Positions 16,591 to 25,567 of a DNA stretch of 64,000 nt are shown here, piece after piece; position 1 is the stretch's first letter, and every line of letters starts with the position of its first letter. A model generated the notes under the pieces. That model was not told the origin of the DNA and searched no databases. It saw only the letters and a list, made by a program, of their open reading frames with translations. The stretch comes from CALHVX01 sp039198065 (GTDB lineage Bacteria; Pseudomonadota; Gammaproteobacteria; Pseudomonadales; Azotimanducaceae), in assembly GCA_039198065.1 (NCBI GenBank), contig JBCCTU010000011.1, positions 1 to 64,000 of the forward strand, in the 5' to 3' direction. Position numbers and translations under genes: made by a program.

Positions 16591-19500
16591 TCAGAGGTTG
16601 GCGCGGACGCCCACGAGGAACGAGCGACCAAAGCCTTCGACCTCATAGACGTTGTTCGTCGAGCCGTTAAACCGCCGACCAAACTCGTCGGTCAGGTTGT
16701 TGGCATCGAGGAACAGCAACCAGTTGTCTGAGATCGAGTAGCGGAACGATGCGTCCAGCGACGGACGCGTGTCCCAGAACCGGTCGAGGCGCGGCTCGCC
16801 GATGTCGACAGCGTTCAGCCACTCGGATCGGTACTGGTACGAGATCCGGGCAGATACGCCGTACTTCTCAAAGAAGATGGACGCGTTATAGGTCTCATCG
16901 GACGCACCGGAAAGCCCGGAAGAGCGGCTCGGACCGTCGTTCAGGCCCGTTTCCGGATTGAACAGCGGCGGCGTCTGGGCGTCGTCCTCGGCGTAGGTGT
17001 AGTTCAGCTGCACCCCAAAGCCATCCCAGGGCGACGGCAGGAAGCCGAACTGCTGGGAATAGGTGAACTCGAGACCACGGATCTCACCGTCGGAGCCGTT
17101 TAGCGGCCCGGAGAGGCGAACCTCGTTTTGCGGGAACCCGAAAGCACCCCCGGGCAGCTGCTGTTGTGCTTCGAAGATCGGGTCATCGATGTTCTTGGCG
17201 AACAGGCCGACAGAGAGGATGCCGCGATAGGGCAGGTAGCGTTCGACGTAGAAGTCGACGTTTTGCGAGCGGTAGGGCTCGAGATCGGGATTACCGCCGT
17301 CGATGAAGATGATGCCACCGACCTGCTCATCGGAGTCGTCGCCAAGCACGCGGTTCGGCGCGAACTGGCTGTAGCTCGGACGCAGAATCGACTCGGTGTA
17401 GGCGAAACGCACGACCAGATCTTCCATCGGCCGGTAGTTGACGTGCAGCGCCGGGAAGAAGTCGACGTAGTCGTTGTCGGCATTGACCTGGGTCAGGATG
17501 GGTTCGCCGTTAGCATCACGCGCCGCATACAGATCAGAGAGCGTAACCGGGCCGGCACCGGCTTCGAGCAGGTCGTCGATGGCGTCTTCGTTGAGCGGTT
17601 CGTTACCCGTACCTTCCATGTCGGTGAACTCGACCCGGGCGCCGACGATGACGTCGAACTTGTCCCAGCGGAAGGTGTTCATGGCGTATACGGCGGTGAC
17701 CGTCTCCTGAACCTCGTAAAAGTTCTCCCACACGTTGGCCTGGGTCAGGAATACACCGTTCTCAAGCGCCGCTTCGAAGGCGACGTCTTGCTGTCGTAGG
17801 ACGGCTGATTCGCTGAACTCAAACATGAGCGGCTGGGCAAAGGTCGCGCTGGACGTTCGGCCGGAGAGAATGCTGTCGTACGGGAACGCAAAGCCGAAGT
17901 CTTCAAGGTCGTCGGTTACCTCGAGGTCCGTGTCGTCAAGCGTCGCGTCGCGTTGCGAGTAACGGAAGCCGAACTTGAGATCTGAGGTGATGCCGAAGGC
18001 CGCCCAGGGGCGCTCGACGTCGAACTGGAAGTAGACTTCTTCGACCTCACCTACGGTGCGTGACTGCTCAACATTCTCAAAGTTAAAGAAGCCGACCGGC
18101 GGGCCAGCGAACTGCTGACCCAAGGCCAGATTTCCATTGGCATCAACAACGGTCTCGAAGACATCCGTAATCGGCGCGTCCGGGTCCGCGTAGTCGTAGG
18201 TGACCGAAATGCTCGGCTCCGCTGGCGTCGGATCGGTGTCGCTGGTTGGCGAGTAGTTGTTGATGTCGTATTCCCAGTAGGCGCTGTCGCCTTCGCGCTC
18301 AGACGTTGAGTTGTTGAAACCGCCAACCCACTCCACATGCCAGGTATTGAAGTCGTGCTCACCGCCAATCTGGGTGGTGGTGACGGCTTCGACGTCGGTG
18401 CGTACGTTGAAGGTGGCATCGAGTTCGACGCCGAGAACCGTGCTCCGGGTAGGGCTGGAGATCGCAGAATCAAACCCGCCGCGAGAGCCCGGGTGGCCGA
18501 ACTGCGAGTCGTCCAGGTCGTATACGTGCTGGTCCCGCATTTCGAAATCCTGGAAGTCCGAGAACAGGTAGTTGACGTAGAACGTGTGGTTCTCGCTGGG
18601 GCGGAAGTCGAAACGCGCGTTCAATGACGTGTTCGAACGTTCCAGATTGTAGATGCGGTAGTCGGTCTGCTGCGGCCAGATTCGTCCATCGTCCTCGATG
18701 TCGAAGCGGTTCTCCGTGTTGTCCGTAACCTGGTCGACGCTGTAGTACGAGGCCGAAAAGAGAAAGCCGAAACGGTCCTCGCCGTCGCTGTTCTGCCCAA
18801 AGGTGTTGGATGCGGTGACCTGATACTGCTCGATTCCACCGCCGCCGAGTTCCCGGATACCGCCGGCAGCAGCCACGTCGGCGTAGAACCCTTCTTTGTC
18901 GAAGGCACCGTTGGTTTCGATGTTTACAAAGCCGCCGATAGAGTCCGCTGGGACGTCCGGCGTAACGGCTTTCTGCACTTCGATGGACTTGATGATGTGG
19001 TTGGAGATGGTATCGAACCGGGCGTTTCGTCCGCCCTGAGAGGGTGTGGGCGCAGCAACGCCGTTAAAAGCGATGTTGGTGAAGTTGGCCGGTGCGCCGC
19101 GAACGTTCACGAATCGAGCCTGGCCTTGGTCACGCTCGATGGAGATGCCGGACACGCGCCCGAGGGCGTCGGCCGCGTTCTGGTCCGGGAAGCGGCCAAT
19201 GGAGTCGGCGGCGAGGATATTCTTGACGCTGTCGGCTGCGCGCTGGCGAGACAGCGCTGCGGCCTCGGAATCGGCGATGAGACGGCCCACCACGACGACT
19301 TCCTCGATCGAGTCACCGACCCCGAGGCGCCGGAGTTCGATGTTCAGATTCTGCGTTTCGGACGCGTCGAGATCGACGGTGGTAACGAAGCGTTCCCGGT
19401 CGATGTAGCTGACCTCAACAGTGTAGGTGCCGGGGGCGAGGCGTCGGAGGGTGAACTCGCCCTCGTTGCCCGTCACGGTTGAAATGTTGAGCGCGGGAAT

Positions 19501-19701
19501 GCCGACAATGGCGCCGACCATCTTCTCACCGCGCTCCTCGGTGACGACGGTACCGGTGATGCGACCGTTGCCGCGTAAGGCTTGGTCTGGGGTTGCCGCC
19601 TGAGCGATCCCCGGGATGCCCACGGCTGAGGCCGCGGCAAGCGCGGCGATAAGCAGCAGCATGACCTGCATCCGGGTTAGATTTCGTATCTGCGCAAACA
19701 T
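16591..19701 (-). CDS. TonB-dependent outer-membrane receptor with N-terminal carboxypeptidase-regulatory domain
   Basis: About 1036 residues. A signal peptide (core VMLLLIAALAAASAVGIPGIAQA) is followed by a CarbopepD_reg-like beta domain (about 40-125, with FTLRRLAPGTYTVEVSY). The TonB box/plug follows (EEVVVVGR, DALGRVSGISIERDQGQARFVNVRG) and then a 22-strand-type barrel ending in the aromatic NDW/FLVGVRANL pattern. The plug features are those of the large TonB-Xanth-Caul type. I chose ATG 19701, which has an AAGGAGA ribosome site 10 bases upstream. It lies between C-P lyase and phosphatase genes and behind a PhoB-like repeat. A phosphonate, phosphate ester or a phosphorus-carrying polymer is therefore the inferred ligand. 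Confidence 0.9.
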   Translation of the reverse strand: MFAQIRNLTRMQVMLLLIAALAAASAVGIPGIAQAATPDQALRGNGRITGTVVTEERGEKMVGAIVGIPALNISTVTGNEGEFTLRRLAPGTYTVEVSYIDRERFVTTVDLDASETQNLNIELRRLGVGDSIEEVVVVGRLIADSEAAALSRQRAADSVKNILAADSIGRFPDQNAADALGRVSGISIERDQGQARFVNVRGAPANFTNIAFNGVAAPTPSQGGRNARFDTISNHIIKSIEVQKAVTPDVPADSIGGFVNIETNGAFDKEGFYADVAAAGGIRELGGGGIEQYQVTASNTFGQNSDGEDRFGFLFSASYYSVDQVTDNTENRFDIEDDGRIWPQQTDYRIYNLERSNTSLNARFDFRPSENHTFYVNYLFSDFQDFEMRDQHVYDLDDSQFGHPGSRGGFDSAISSPTRSTVLGVELDATFNVRTDVEAVTTTQIGGEHDFNTWHVEWVGGFNNSTSEREGDSAYWEYDINNYSPTSDTDPTPAEPSISVTYDYADPDAPITDVFETVVDANGNLALGQQFAGPPVGFFNFENVEQSRTVGEVEEVYFQFDVERPWAAFGITSDLKFGFRYSQRDATLDDTDLEVTDDLEDFGFAFPYDSILSGRTSSATFAQPLMFEFSESAVLRQQDVAFEAALENGVFLTQANVWENFYEVQETVTAVYAMNTFRWDKFDVIVGARVEFTDMEGTGNEPLNEDAIDDLLEAGAGPVTLSDLYAARDANGEPILTQVNADNDYVDFFPALHVNYRPMEDLVVRFAYTESILRPSYSQFAPNRVLGDDSDEQVGGIIFIDGGNPDLEPYRSQNVDFYVERYLPYRGILSVGLFAKNIDDPIFEAQQQLPGGAFGFPQNEVRLSGPLNGSDGEIRGLEFTYSQQFGFLPSPWDGFGVQLNYTYAEDDAQTPPLFNPETGLNDGPSRSSGLSGASDETYNASIFFEKYGVSARISYQYRSEWLNAVDIGEPRLDRFWDTRPSLDASFRYSISDNWLLFLDANNLTDEFGRRFNGSTNNVYEVEGFGRSFLVGVRANL

Positions 19702-19788
19702 GGATGCTCTATCTCCTTTTTTCCCACGAAAATCACGACGAACCTCTCCCATGGCTCGTCGCGAAGAAGCGCATGCTCGTTGCGCAAC

Positions 19789-19817
19789 ATGACGTTCGGC
19801 TTTCAGTTCCGTGACGT
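19789..19817 (-). promoter_or_regulatory. Candidate three-repeat PhoB box upstream of the TonB receptor
   Basis: On the minus strand three heptamers follow one another at exactly 11-bp spacing: ACGTCAC (19817-19811), CTGAAAG (19806-19800) and ACGTCAT (19795-19789). The outer two share the GTCA core of the PhoB repeat, and the spacer GGAA also occurs in the phnD box. The box ends 87 bases before the receptor ATG. On the plus strand an overlapping, weaker pair, CCGTGAC-GTTG-CTGTTAC (19809-19826), faces the phosphatase gene. The rest of the 19702-20010 gap shows only a 10-bp palindrome at 19779-19788. Confidence 0.55.
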
Positions 19818-20010
19818 TGCTGTTACCGATCTGGACATGTTCTGCGGTTGTCTGTCTCGTGCTCTAAATCACGCTTGAATTCCGACTTATCTACGCTGGC
19901 GGCGACTCCGATGCGGCCCAGCGCGGCACTGGATGCGGCGCCCGGTCGTAACACGACTGCAGTTTTCCTTCGCTACTGTCCGCGCCCGCAGATGCGATCG
20001 GAGTGCACTC

Positions 20011-21435
20011 ATGCGTTGGATGTTCCTGCTCACCTTGTGTTTTGCGGCCCCCCTGGCGGCCCACAAGTCCGCCGACACGCCGCCCTGGCAGGCGGCTACC
20101 CGCTGGCCGGACCGCATCGTGGTTACGCTTCCCGGGGATCCGGCGTCTAGCTTCGCGGTGACCTGGCGCACCAATGCATCGGTTACCGAGACCATCGCCC
20201 AGATCGCACCGGCGACCGACGATGCCCGCTTCGATCTCGCCGCAGAAACGACCGACGCGCGCACGGAGCGCCTCGATCTCGCCCAATTCGAACAGGCCGG
20301 CGAGCACTTTCTGGTGCCCTGGAACACGGGCTTGTCACCGGTTCACTTTCATTCGGTGACCTTCGAAGGGTTAGAGCCGGACACGGTATACGCCTACCGC
20401 GTACGCGGCGACCGAGGCGCTTGGAGCGAGTGGTTTCACCTGCGCACTGCAAGCCCGACCGGGCCGGTGAAGTTCGTCTACGTCGGCGATGCGCAGAACG
20501 GCGTGCGTTCGCATTGGGCGCGGTTGATCCGCAGCGCCTTCAGCACCGCGCCGGATGCGGACTTCATTCTTCACGCCGGCGATCTCGTCAACCGCGGCTC
20601 GCGCGATTACGAATGGGCGGAGTGGTTCGAAGCCGTGGGTTTCATCCACGGCATGATCCCGGCGGTGCCGGTTGCTGGTAACCACGAGTATGCGCCACTC
20701 GGCGTCGGCGATAAGCAGACCGATCGCATCCTGTCGATTCTCTGGCGGCCGCAGTTCACGCTGCCGCTTGCGCCTGAGTTGCCCGCGGACCTACAGGAAG
20801 CTGCCTATGCCCTGCGCTATTCGAAAGACGTGCACCTGTTTGTCTTGTCGACGCAGAACTCGCAGATCGCGGAGCAGGCGGACTGGCTTGATGCGGCGCT
20901 TGCAGCGTCGGATGCCCGCTGGAAGATCGTGTCCATGCATCACCCGATCTTCTCCTCCGGTCGCGGACGCGACAGCCCGGAGCGACGGGCGCTGTTACTG
21001 CCGGTGCTGAAGCGCCACCAGGTCGATTTGGTGCTTCAGGGTCACGATCACACCTACGCGCGCGGGGCGATTGGGCAGACACCGGAGCGGCTGGGTTTCC
21101 GCGATACCGGCGGCAGTGTTGAGGTGATGTTCGTTAACTCGGTCTCGGGTCCGAAGCAGTACGAATTCATGGCCGACGGCTGGGACAAGTACGCGGAAGA
21201 CGGTGTGGTGCTCGCGCGTAAGGCTGTGAACACCCAGTTTTTTCAGGTAATCGAAGTTGATGGCGAGGAGCTGCGCTATGAGGCCCGCACGGCGTTGGGC
21301 GCGCTCTACGACGATTTCGTCATGCGCAAAGACGACGAAGGTCGCAAGACCGTCGTCCGTGGCTCTGCGTCGACTCTCGATGAGCGACGCTACGACACGA
21401 CCGGTGCCTACCGGGGTGCGGACGATCTCCAGTAA
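20011..21435 (+). CDS. Secreted purple-acid-phosphatase-like metallophosphoesterase
   Basis: 474 residues from ATG 20011, chosen for its CGGAG ribosome site and because MRWMFLLTLCFAAPLAA is then a clean signal peptide. An N-terminal fibronectin-like PAP domain (about 30-135) precedes the metallophosphoesterase core. The metal-ligand motifs are GDAQNG, HAGDLVNRG, VAGNHEY, SMHHPIFSSG and LQGHDHTYARG. The enzyme should release phosphate from organic esters in the periplasm or outside the cell. It is divergent from the TonB receptor and shares its regulatory region, suggesting co-induction under phosphate limitation. Confidence 0.88.
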   Translation: MRWMFLLTLCFAAPLAAHKSADTPPWQAATRWPDRIVVTLPGDPASSFAVTWRTNASVTETIAQIAPATDDARFDLAAETTDARTERLDLAQFEQAGEHFLVPWNTGLSPVHFHSVTFEGLEPDTVYAYRVRGDRGAWSEWFHLRTASPTGPVKFVYVGDAQNGVRSHWARLIRSAFSTAPDADFILHAGDLVNRGSRDYEWAEWFEAVGFIHGMIPAVPVAGNHEYAPLGVGDKQTDRILSILWRPQFTLPLAPELPADLQEAAYALRYSKDVHLFVLSTQNSQIAEQADWLDAALAASDARWKIVSMHHPIFSSGRGRDSPERRALLLPVLKRHQVDLVLQGHDHTYARGAIGQTPERLGFRDTGGSVEVMFVNSVSGPKQYEFMADGWDKYAEDGVVLARKAVNTQFFQVIEVDGEELRYEARTALGALYDDFVMRKDDEGRKTVVRGSASTLDERRYDTTGAYRGADDLQ

Positions 21436-21444
21436 GTGCCCGCG

Positions 21445-21469
21445 GGCCCGATCCACCTTGGATCGGGCC
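21445..21469. terminator. Hairpin between convergent phosphatase and hexapeptide-transferase genes
   Basis: A perfect 10-bp stem (GGCCCGATCC with its complement) around the loop ACCTT lies in the 54-bp gap between two convergent genes. Neither side has a strong T tract, so it may act as a weak bidirectional terminator or protect the mRNA ends. Confidence 0.5.
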
Positions 21470-21489
21470 GAACGTTCATTGAAGGTTCG

Positions 21490-22179
21490 TTAGCCGTAGC
21501 GCGCGATAAACGCTTCGACGTCGAGCTTGCGGAAGTCTTCTAAGGTTTCCCGGAGCTTCTCATGCGACCAGTCCCACCAGGCCATGGCTTTCAAGCCGTC
21601 TTGGATTTCTTGCGGGAATCGCTCGCGGATCGGCCGCGCCGGTACACCGCCGACGATTGTGTAGTCGGGGACGTCGTTAGCGACTACAGCGCCGGCTGCT
21701 ACCACGGCGCCGGTGCCCACGGAATTGCCGGCAAGGATCGTGGCACCGTGGCCGACCCACACGTCGTGGCCAAGGGTAACGTGTGCATCCCGGCGCCACT
21801 GAAAGAACTCCTGGTCGTCGTCCTCAGCTAGTTCGTAGCTTCGCGCCCGGTAGGAGAAGTGGTGTTGTGAAGCGCGCCACATGGGGTGATTGCCCGGATT
21901 GATTCGCACGTCCCGGGCGATAGAGCAGAAGTTGCCGATGGTCGAGTAGACGATGGAAGAATCGTTAACGATGTAGCTGTAGCGACCGAACCAGACTTCG
22001 TTGAGCCCCGTGCGTGCCCCGACGCGAGTCCAGGGGCCCATGACAGAATCGCGTACCTGTCCGTCCGAGTTAACGCTGGGCGCACCGCTGGGCAGTTCCG
22101 GTGCCCGATGGTCATCGGTGTACACCTCGAAGTAGCGATAGTCTTCGGGCAGATCAAGATGAGCGAGCTGAAGCGTCAT
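21490..22179 (-). CDS. Hexapeptide-repeat acyltransferase of the phosphonate-associated type
   Basis: 229 residues from ATG 22179, which overlaps the MFS transporter stop (ATGA). The left-handed beta-helix repeats run from VWFGRYSYIVNDSSIVYSTIGNFCSIARDV to HVTLGHDVWVGHGATILAGNSVGTGAVVAAGAVVANDV. NHPMWRASQHHF supplies a xenobiotic-acetyltransferase-like catalytic His region. A family of such transferases is specifically associated with phosphonate loci and is a candidate functional equivalent of the aminoalkylphosphonate N-acetyltransferase PhnO, which is absent here. The acceptor is not known. Confidence 0.82.
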   Translation of the reverse strand: MTLQLAHLDLPEDYRYFEVYTDDHRAPELPSGAPSVNSDGQVRDSVMGPWTRVGARTGLNEVWFGRYSYIVNDSSIVYSTIGNFCSIARDVRINPGNHPMWRASQHHFSYRARSYELAEDDDQEFFQWRRDAHVTLGHDVWVGHGATILAGNSVGTGAVVAAGAVVANDVPDYTIVGGVPARPIRERFPQEIQDGLKAMAWWDWSHEKLRETLEDFRKLDVEAFIARYG

Positions 22180-23486
22180 GGCACAGTCTCCGTGTGGTTT
22201 TGAGTGAACGGTTGCCGGTTTTGCCTTGGTGGGCGGAGCAGCAGAAAGGCGATCGCCCCAGCCTGGGCTGCCATACACAGGGCGAAGACGGTCGGGTAGC
22301 CGGCAGCCGCGCCGATCAGACCGCCGAGCAACGGCGCCACGGCAGCCACGGCGTGGCCGAAGGTAGTCACCGCGGCGACCCGCAGGGGTGTCGTCGCTGT
22401 GGCTCCCAGTTCGAGAACCAGCGAGCTCGACCCCATGTGGAACCCCCCGCTCGCTACGCCGAGAATCACGAACGCGGCCATGAGTCCGGCCGGTTCGAAC
22501 GCGGCAATGAGAAGACCCTGGCCAAGAACCCACAGCGCCAGGCCGGCGACGATGACGCGCCCGTGGCCGTGACGATCGCCGACACTGCCCCAGATCAGGC
22601 GCGTGCAGGTGCCCGACAGTAGCCACAGTGTCGTCAGGGCACCAAGGAGTGCGCCGGTAAGTCCGGCACCAGAGGCTTCGAGGCGTTCACCGGCGTAGAG
22701 CACGTAAAACGGCAGCCCCATACGCGATACGTTGCCGAGGCCATAAGCGAAGAAAAAGGCCGCAAAGTCGGGGTCGTTGCGGACCAGCGCCCGAGCTGCG
22801 GTGACGGTACCGCGCAGATCACGCTGGGGCATGACCTCGACCGACTCGGGCTCGCGGGTGAGCGCCAGAGCCGACAAGCCGACGCTGCCAACGCAAAACG
22901 CCAAAACGAACAGCCCGACGTAGTTCTGCGGATCTTCGGCCCGGTCGCCGTGGAGCAGAACCGTTCCCGCCCAGGCGGCCATGGCAGCGGCTACGAGCCC
23001 GCCGAGCGTGTTCTGTAGACCCAAGATCACCCCGCGGCGATTCACCGGAATGACTCGAGCTCGCAGCACGTTCAAAGAGACGTTGCCGAAGCCGTTCGCA
23101 AAGCCCATGACGCCCAGGGCGGCGAGCGTAAGGGCAACAGCCCCATTGGCCGGCAGAATGCACACGGCTAAGGCGACCAAAAGAATCTGACTGCGCCCGA
23201 TCAGGCCAACACCGATGCCGATCCACTTGATGTGCGTCCGGTGGCCGATGACCGCCGCCCCAAGGGTCGGGGAGAGCATGGCCCCCGCCGCCTGGATGGC
23301 GCGCGCTGCGCCGACCACGATCTCTGAGCCCGACAAAGCAAACAGAAAGGCGGGTAAGAACGTCGGTGCCATGAACAGGCGCTGGCCTGCTTGGCCAAAG
23401 AGACCGTGAAGGAGTTCCGCGATGATGTTGCGCGGCTGGGCAGAGTCGGCTGTCGCGCGAGGTGTCGAGGGGCTGGTGACGCTCAC
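22176..23486 (-). CDS. Major facilitator superfamily transporter
   Basis: 436 residues with about twelve hydrophobic segments and an MFS-like central loop after helix 6 (TREPESVEVMPQRDLRGTVTAARALV). GLQNTLGGLVAAAMAAWAG and GSVGDRHGHGRVIVAGLALWVLG, the latter an A-motif-like loop after helix 8, support the family. It starts at GTG 23486 and is translationally coupled to the hexapeptide transferase. The coupling suggests export or import of the transferase's substrate or product, for example an acetylated aminophosphonate; that is inference. Confidence 0.82.
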   Translation of the reverse strand: MSVTSPSTPRATADSAQPRNIIAELLHGLFGQAGQRLFMAPTFLPAFLFALSGSEIVVGAARAIQAAGAMLSPTLGAAVIGHRTHIKWIGIGVGLIGRSQILLVALAVCILPANGAVALTLAALGVMGFANGFGNVSLNVLRARVIPVNRRGVILGLQNTLGGLVAAAMAAWAGTVLLHGDRAEDPQNYVGLFVLAFCVGSVGLSALALTREPESVEVMPQRDLRGTVTAARALVRNDPDFAAFFFAYGLGNVSRMGLPFYVLYAGERLEASGAGLTGALLGALTTLWLLSGTCTRLIWGSVGDRHGHGRVIVAGLALWVLGQGLLIAAFEPAGLMAAFVILGVASGGFHMGSSSLVLELGATATTPLRVAAVTTFGHAVAAVAPLLGGLIGAAAGYPTVFALCMAAQAGAIAFLLLRPPRQNRQPFTQNHTETVP

Positions 23487-23684
23487 GCGACGTTCGAGAT
23501 CGGATCCATCGATAAATTGAAGGCCAGGGGACGTGACGGTTTCTATCGCAGGCCTGACCGTTGAATGCTTGCGCTAGACAACCGGGTCATTGTTCCCCCT
23601 GGTCTCGCGTGGGCGGCCCATCAGTAATCAAGGCGTCATCGCGGGCTAGGAAACTTGCGAATTGCTTGCGTTGCAGAGTTCGCC

Positions 23685-24344
23685 GTGCGCTTGGCCAAGC
23701 TGTTCTTAATTTCCGCTGCGTTGCTAGTGACTGCCGCTAAGGATGTAGAAGCCAGCGCTGCTGTCCGCGTACTGACGCCGGCGGCGACGCTTGGTTCCGG
23801 ACCATCTCGGGAAAACAGTGGTGTCGTGGCGAGCCGACGCTTCGAAGATGCGTTCTGGATGATTAACGACTCCGGTGACGAGCCGCGGGTCTACCTCGTA
23901 CGGCGCGACGGCTCGGTGTACGGAGCCGAACGCGGGACCGCCACGTATCTCGCGGGATCCGAGGGCTCAACGCGCGATGGCTATGAGACGCCGGGCGTAC
24001 TCGTCGGTGGCGCCATTTACGTGGATTGGGAAGATATCGCTCTCGACGCCACTTTCCGGGCAGCCGATGCCAGCGTCAACGGGCTTCGCTTGCTTGTCCT
24101 GACCTACGGGGCCGTCTGGGTCTTTGAACGCGCTTCTCTGAATGAGTCGTTTTTCTCCGGCACCGCACGACGACTCGCGATAAAGGCAGAGCAAGTTGAA
24201 GCCGCCTGTTTCATCGATGCAGCGGCTGAGCAGATTTTGATTGCGGACGAATCTGCGGCGGTGTTTTACGAACTGTCCATCGATGAGCTCGAGCCCGTCA
24301 GCGCTTCCGAGCTCAAGCGACGCCACCTGGAGCTACCTAAATGA
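23685..24344 (+). CDS. Secreted protein of unknown function coupled to a second phnM
   Basis: About 219 residues from GTG 23685 (an in-frame TTG at 23655 would add ten). The start VRLAKLFLISAALLVTAAKDVEASA is a signal peptide. The mature part shows SGVVASRRFEDAFWMINDSGDEPRVYLVRRDGSVYG, VDWEDIALDA and LLVLTYGAVWVFERA, resembling blades of a beta-propeller of the kind seen in secreted phosphatase/phytase-like or hydrolase proteins. I do not recognise the family with certainty. Its stop overlaps the start of the second phnM, so the two products are made together although one is exported and the other is cytoplasmic. Confidence 0.65.
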   Translation: MRLAKLFLISAALLVTAAKDVEASAAVRVLTPAATLGSGPSRENSGVVASRRFEDAFWMINDSGDEPRVYLVRRDGSVYGAERGTATYLAGSEGSTRDGYETPGVLVGGAIYVDWEDIALDATFRAADASVNGLRLLVLTYGAVWVFERASLNESFFSGTARRLAIKAEQVEAACFIDAAAEQILIADESAAVFYELSIDELEPVSASELKRRHLELPK

Positions 24345-25552
24345 ATTCACACATTCTTACCGGTTGTCGAATCGTTACCCCGGAGTGGGATGATGAGGGC
24401 ACGGTCGTCGTAGAAGACGGTGTCATTGCCGAGGTTCTCCGCGGTCGCCACTTTAGCGCCGGCGAGGATCTCGCTGGTCAATGGCTCACGCCTGGCTGTA
24501 TCGACATTCACTCCGACTATCTAGAGAAGGAGCTGCGGCCGCGCCCAAGCGCTGAGTTCCCGCTGCCGCTCGCGTTTCACTTCATGGACCAACGAGCGGC
24601 AGCCTGCGGGCTGACGACGGTCATGAGTGCCGTGAGCTTCAGCGACAAAGTCGAAAATGGTCGTAGTTTTGCGTCAGCGGTTGAGCGCGCTCAGGGGCTC
24701 GACGAGCTTCGGCAAGGGGCGCTCGTACGCCACCTGCTGCACGCCCGTCTCGATCCCAATACCGATGCCGTGCTACAGCATCTCGATGAGCTCAAGGCCA
24801 TCGAGTCGCTGAAGCTTACGGTCTTCAACGATTCGGTTCCCGGCCAGCGCCAGTTTCGCTACGAGGATCTCGTGCGCAAACGCATGGACAGCATGGCTAA
24901 GAGCGAACCCGAAGTACGCGCGATCCTGGACGAACAGATTGCACAACGAAGTGCCATCAATCACCGAGGACCGATCGCCGAGACGCTCGCCGGGGTACAG
25001 ATCCTCGGCAGCCACGACGATACGACCGTTGCGCACGTCGATGAAGCGCACGCCTTCTCGGCGACCCTCTCCGAGATGCCGACCACCATTGAGGCCGCTC
25101 GGCGGGCTCGGGAGCTGGGGATGTGGGTGTGCATGGGCGCGCCGAACTACGTCCGCGGTGGTTCGCACTGCGGCAACCTCGCTTGTAAAGATGCCATGGC
25201 CGAAGACCTGGTCGACATCATTTGCAGTGACTATCACTTCCCAAGCATGCACGGCACCGTGGTTCGCATGATGGCGGATGGGATCAGCCCATCGCGAAGT
25301 TTCGACTACGTGGCGCTTAACCCGGCGCGCTTGCTCGGTATGGACGACGCTATCGGTAGCATTGAGGTCGGCAAGCAAGCGGATCTCGTCGCTTTCGAAG
25401 CCGAGGACGCCTACACGCGCGTTAGCCGCGTCTGGTTGGCTGGCCGCGAACGCTACCGGTCCAACCCGACTGAACGCCGTGCACCCGAAGTTCTGGTGCC
25501 GAAGGTTTCGGAGCCGGCGGCGCGGGTTGCTGCCGGCATGGCATCAGCCTAA
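24341..25552 (+). CDS. phnM: Second PhnM-like amidohydrolase
   Basis: 403 residues, clearly paralogous to the PhnM of the main operon. It retains the metal motifs GCIDIHSDYLEKELRPRP, GSHDDTTVAHV, APNYVRGGSHCGNLACKDAM and ICSDYHFPSMHG. It is diverged, with an extra GPIAETL segment near residue 210 and a longer C-terminus. It overlaps the upstream secreted-protein gene by ATGA. The sequence supports a phosphonate ribosyl triphosphate diphosphatase activity, but a second copy apart from the C-P lyase operon suggests either a different phosphonate nucleotide substrate or a different reaction. Confidence 0.88.
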   Translation: MNSHILTGCRIVTPEWDDEGTVVVEDGVIAEVLRGRHFSAGEDLAGQWLTPGCIDIHSDYLEKELRPRPSAEFPLPLAFHFMDQRAAACGLTTVMSAVSFSDKVENGRSFASAVERAQGLDELRQGALVRHLLHARLDPNTDAVLQHLDELKAIESLKLTVFNDSVPGQRQFRYEDLVRKRMDSMAKSEPEVRAILDEQIAQRSAINHRGPIAETLAGVQILGSHDDTTVAHVDEAHAFSATLSEMPTTIEAARRARELGMWVCMGAPNYVRGGSHCGNLACKDAMAEDLVDIICSDYHFPSMHGTVVRMMADGISPSRSFDYVALNPARLLGMDDAIGSIEVGKQADLVAFEAEDAYTRVSRVWLAGRERYRSNPTERRAPEVLVPKVSEPAARVAAGMASA

Positions 25553-25567
25553 GGGCTGGGGTCTTGG

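Noticed and set aside
19779..19788. Perfect palindrome GTTGCGCAAC upstream of the TonB receptor.
   Set aside because: Ten bases are too few to assign to any regulator, and such palindromes are expected by chance at this G+C content.
23533..23539. CCGTCAC on the minus strand upstream of the MFS gene as a PhoB half-site.
   Set aside because: No second heptamer lies 11 bp to either side.
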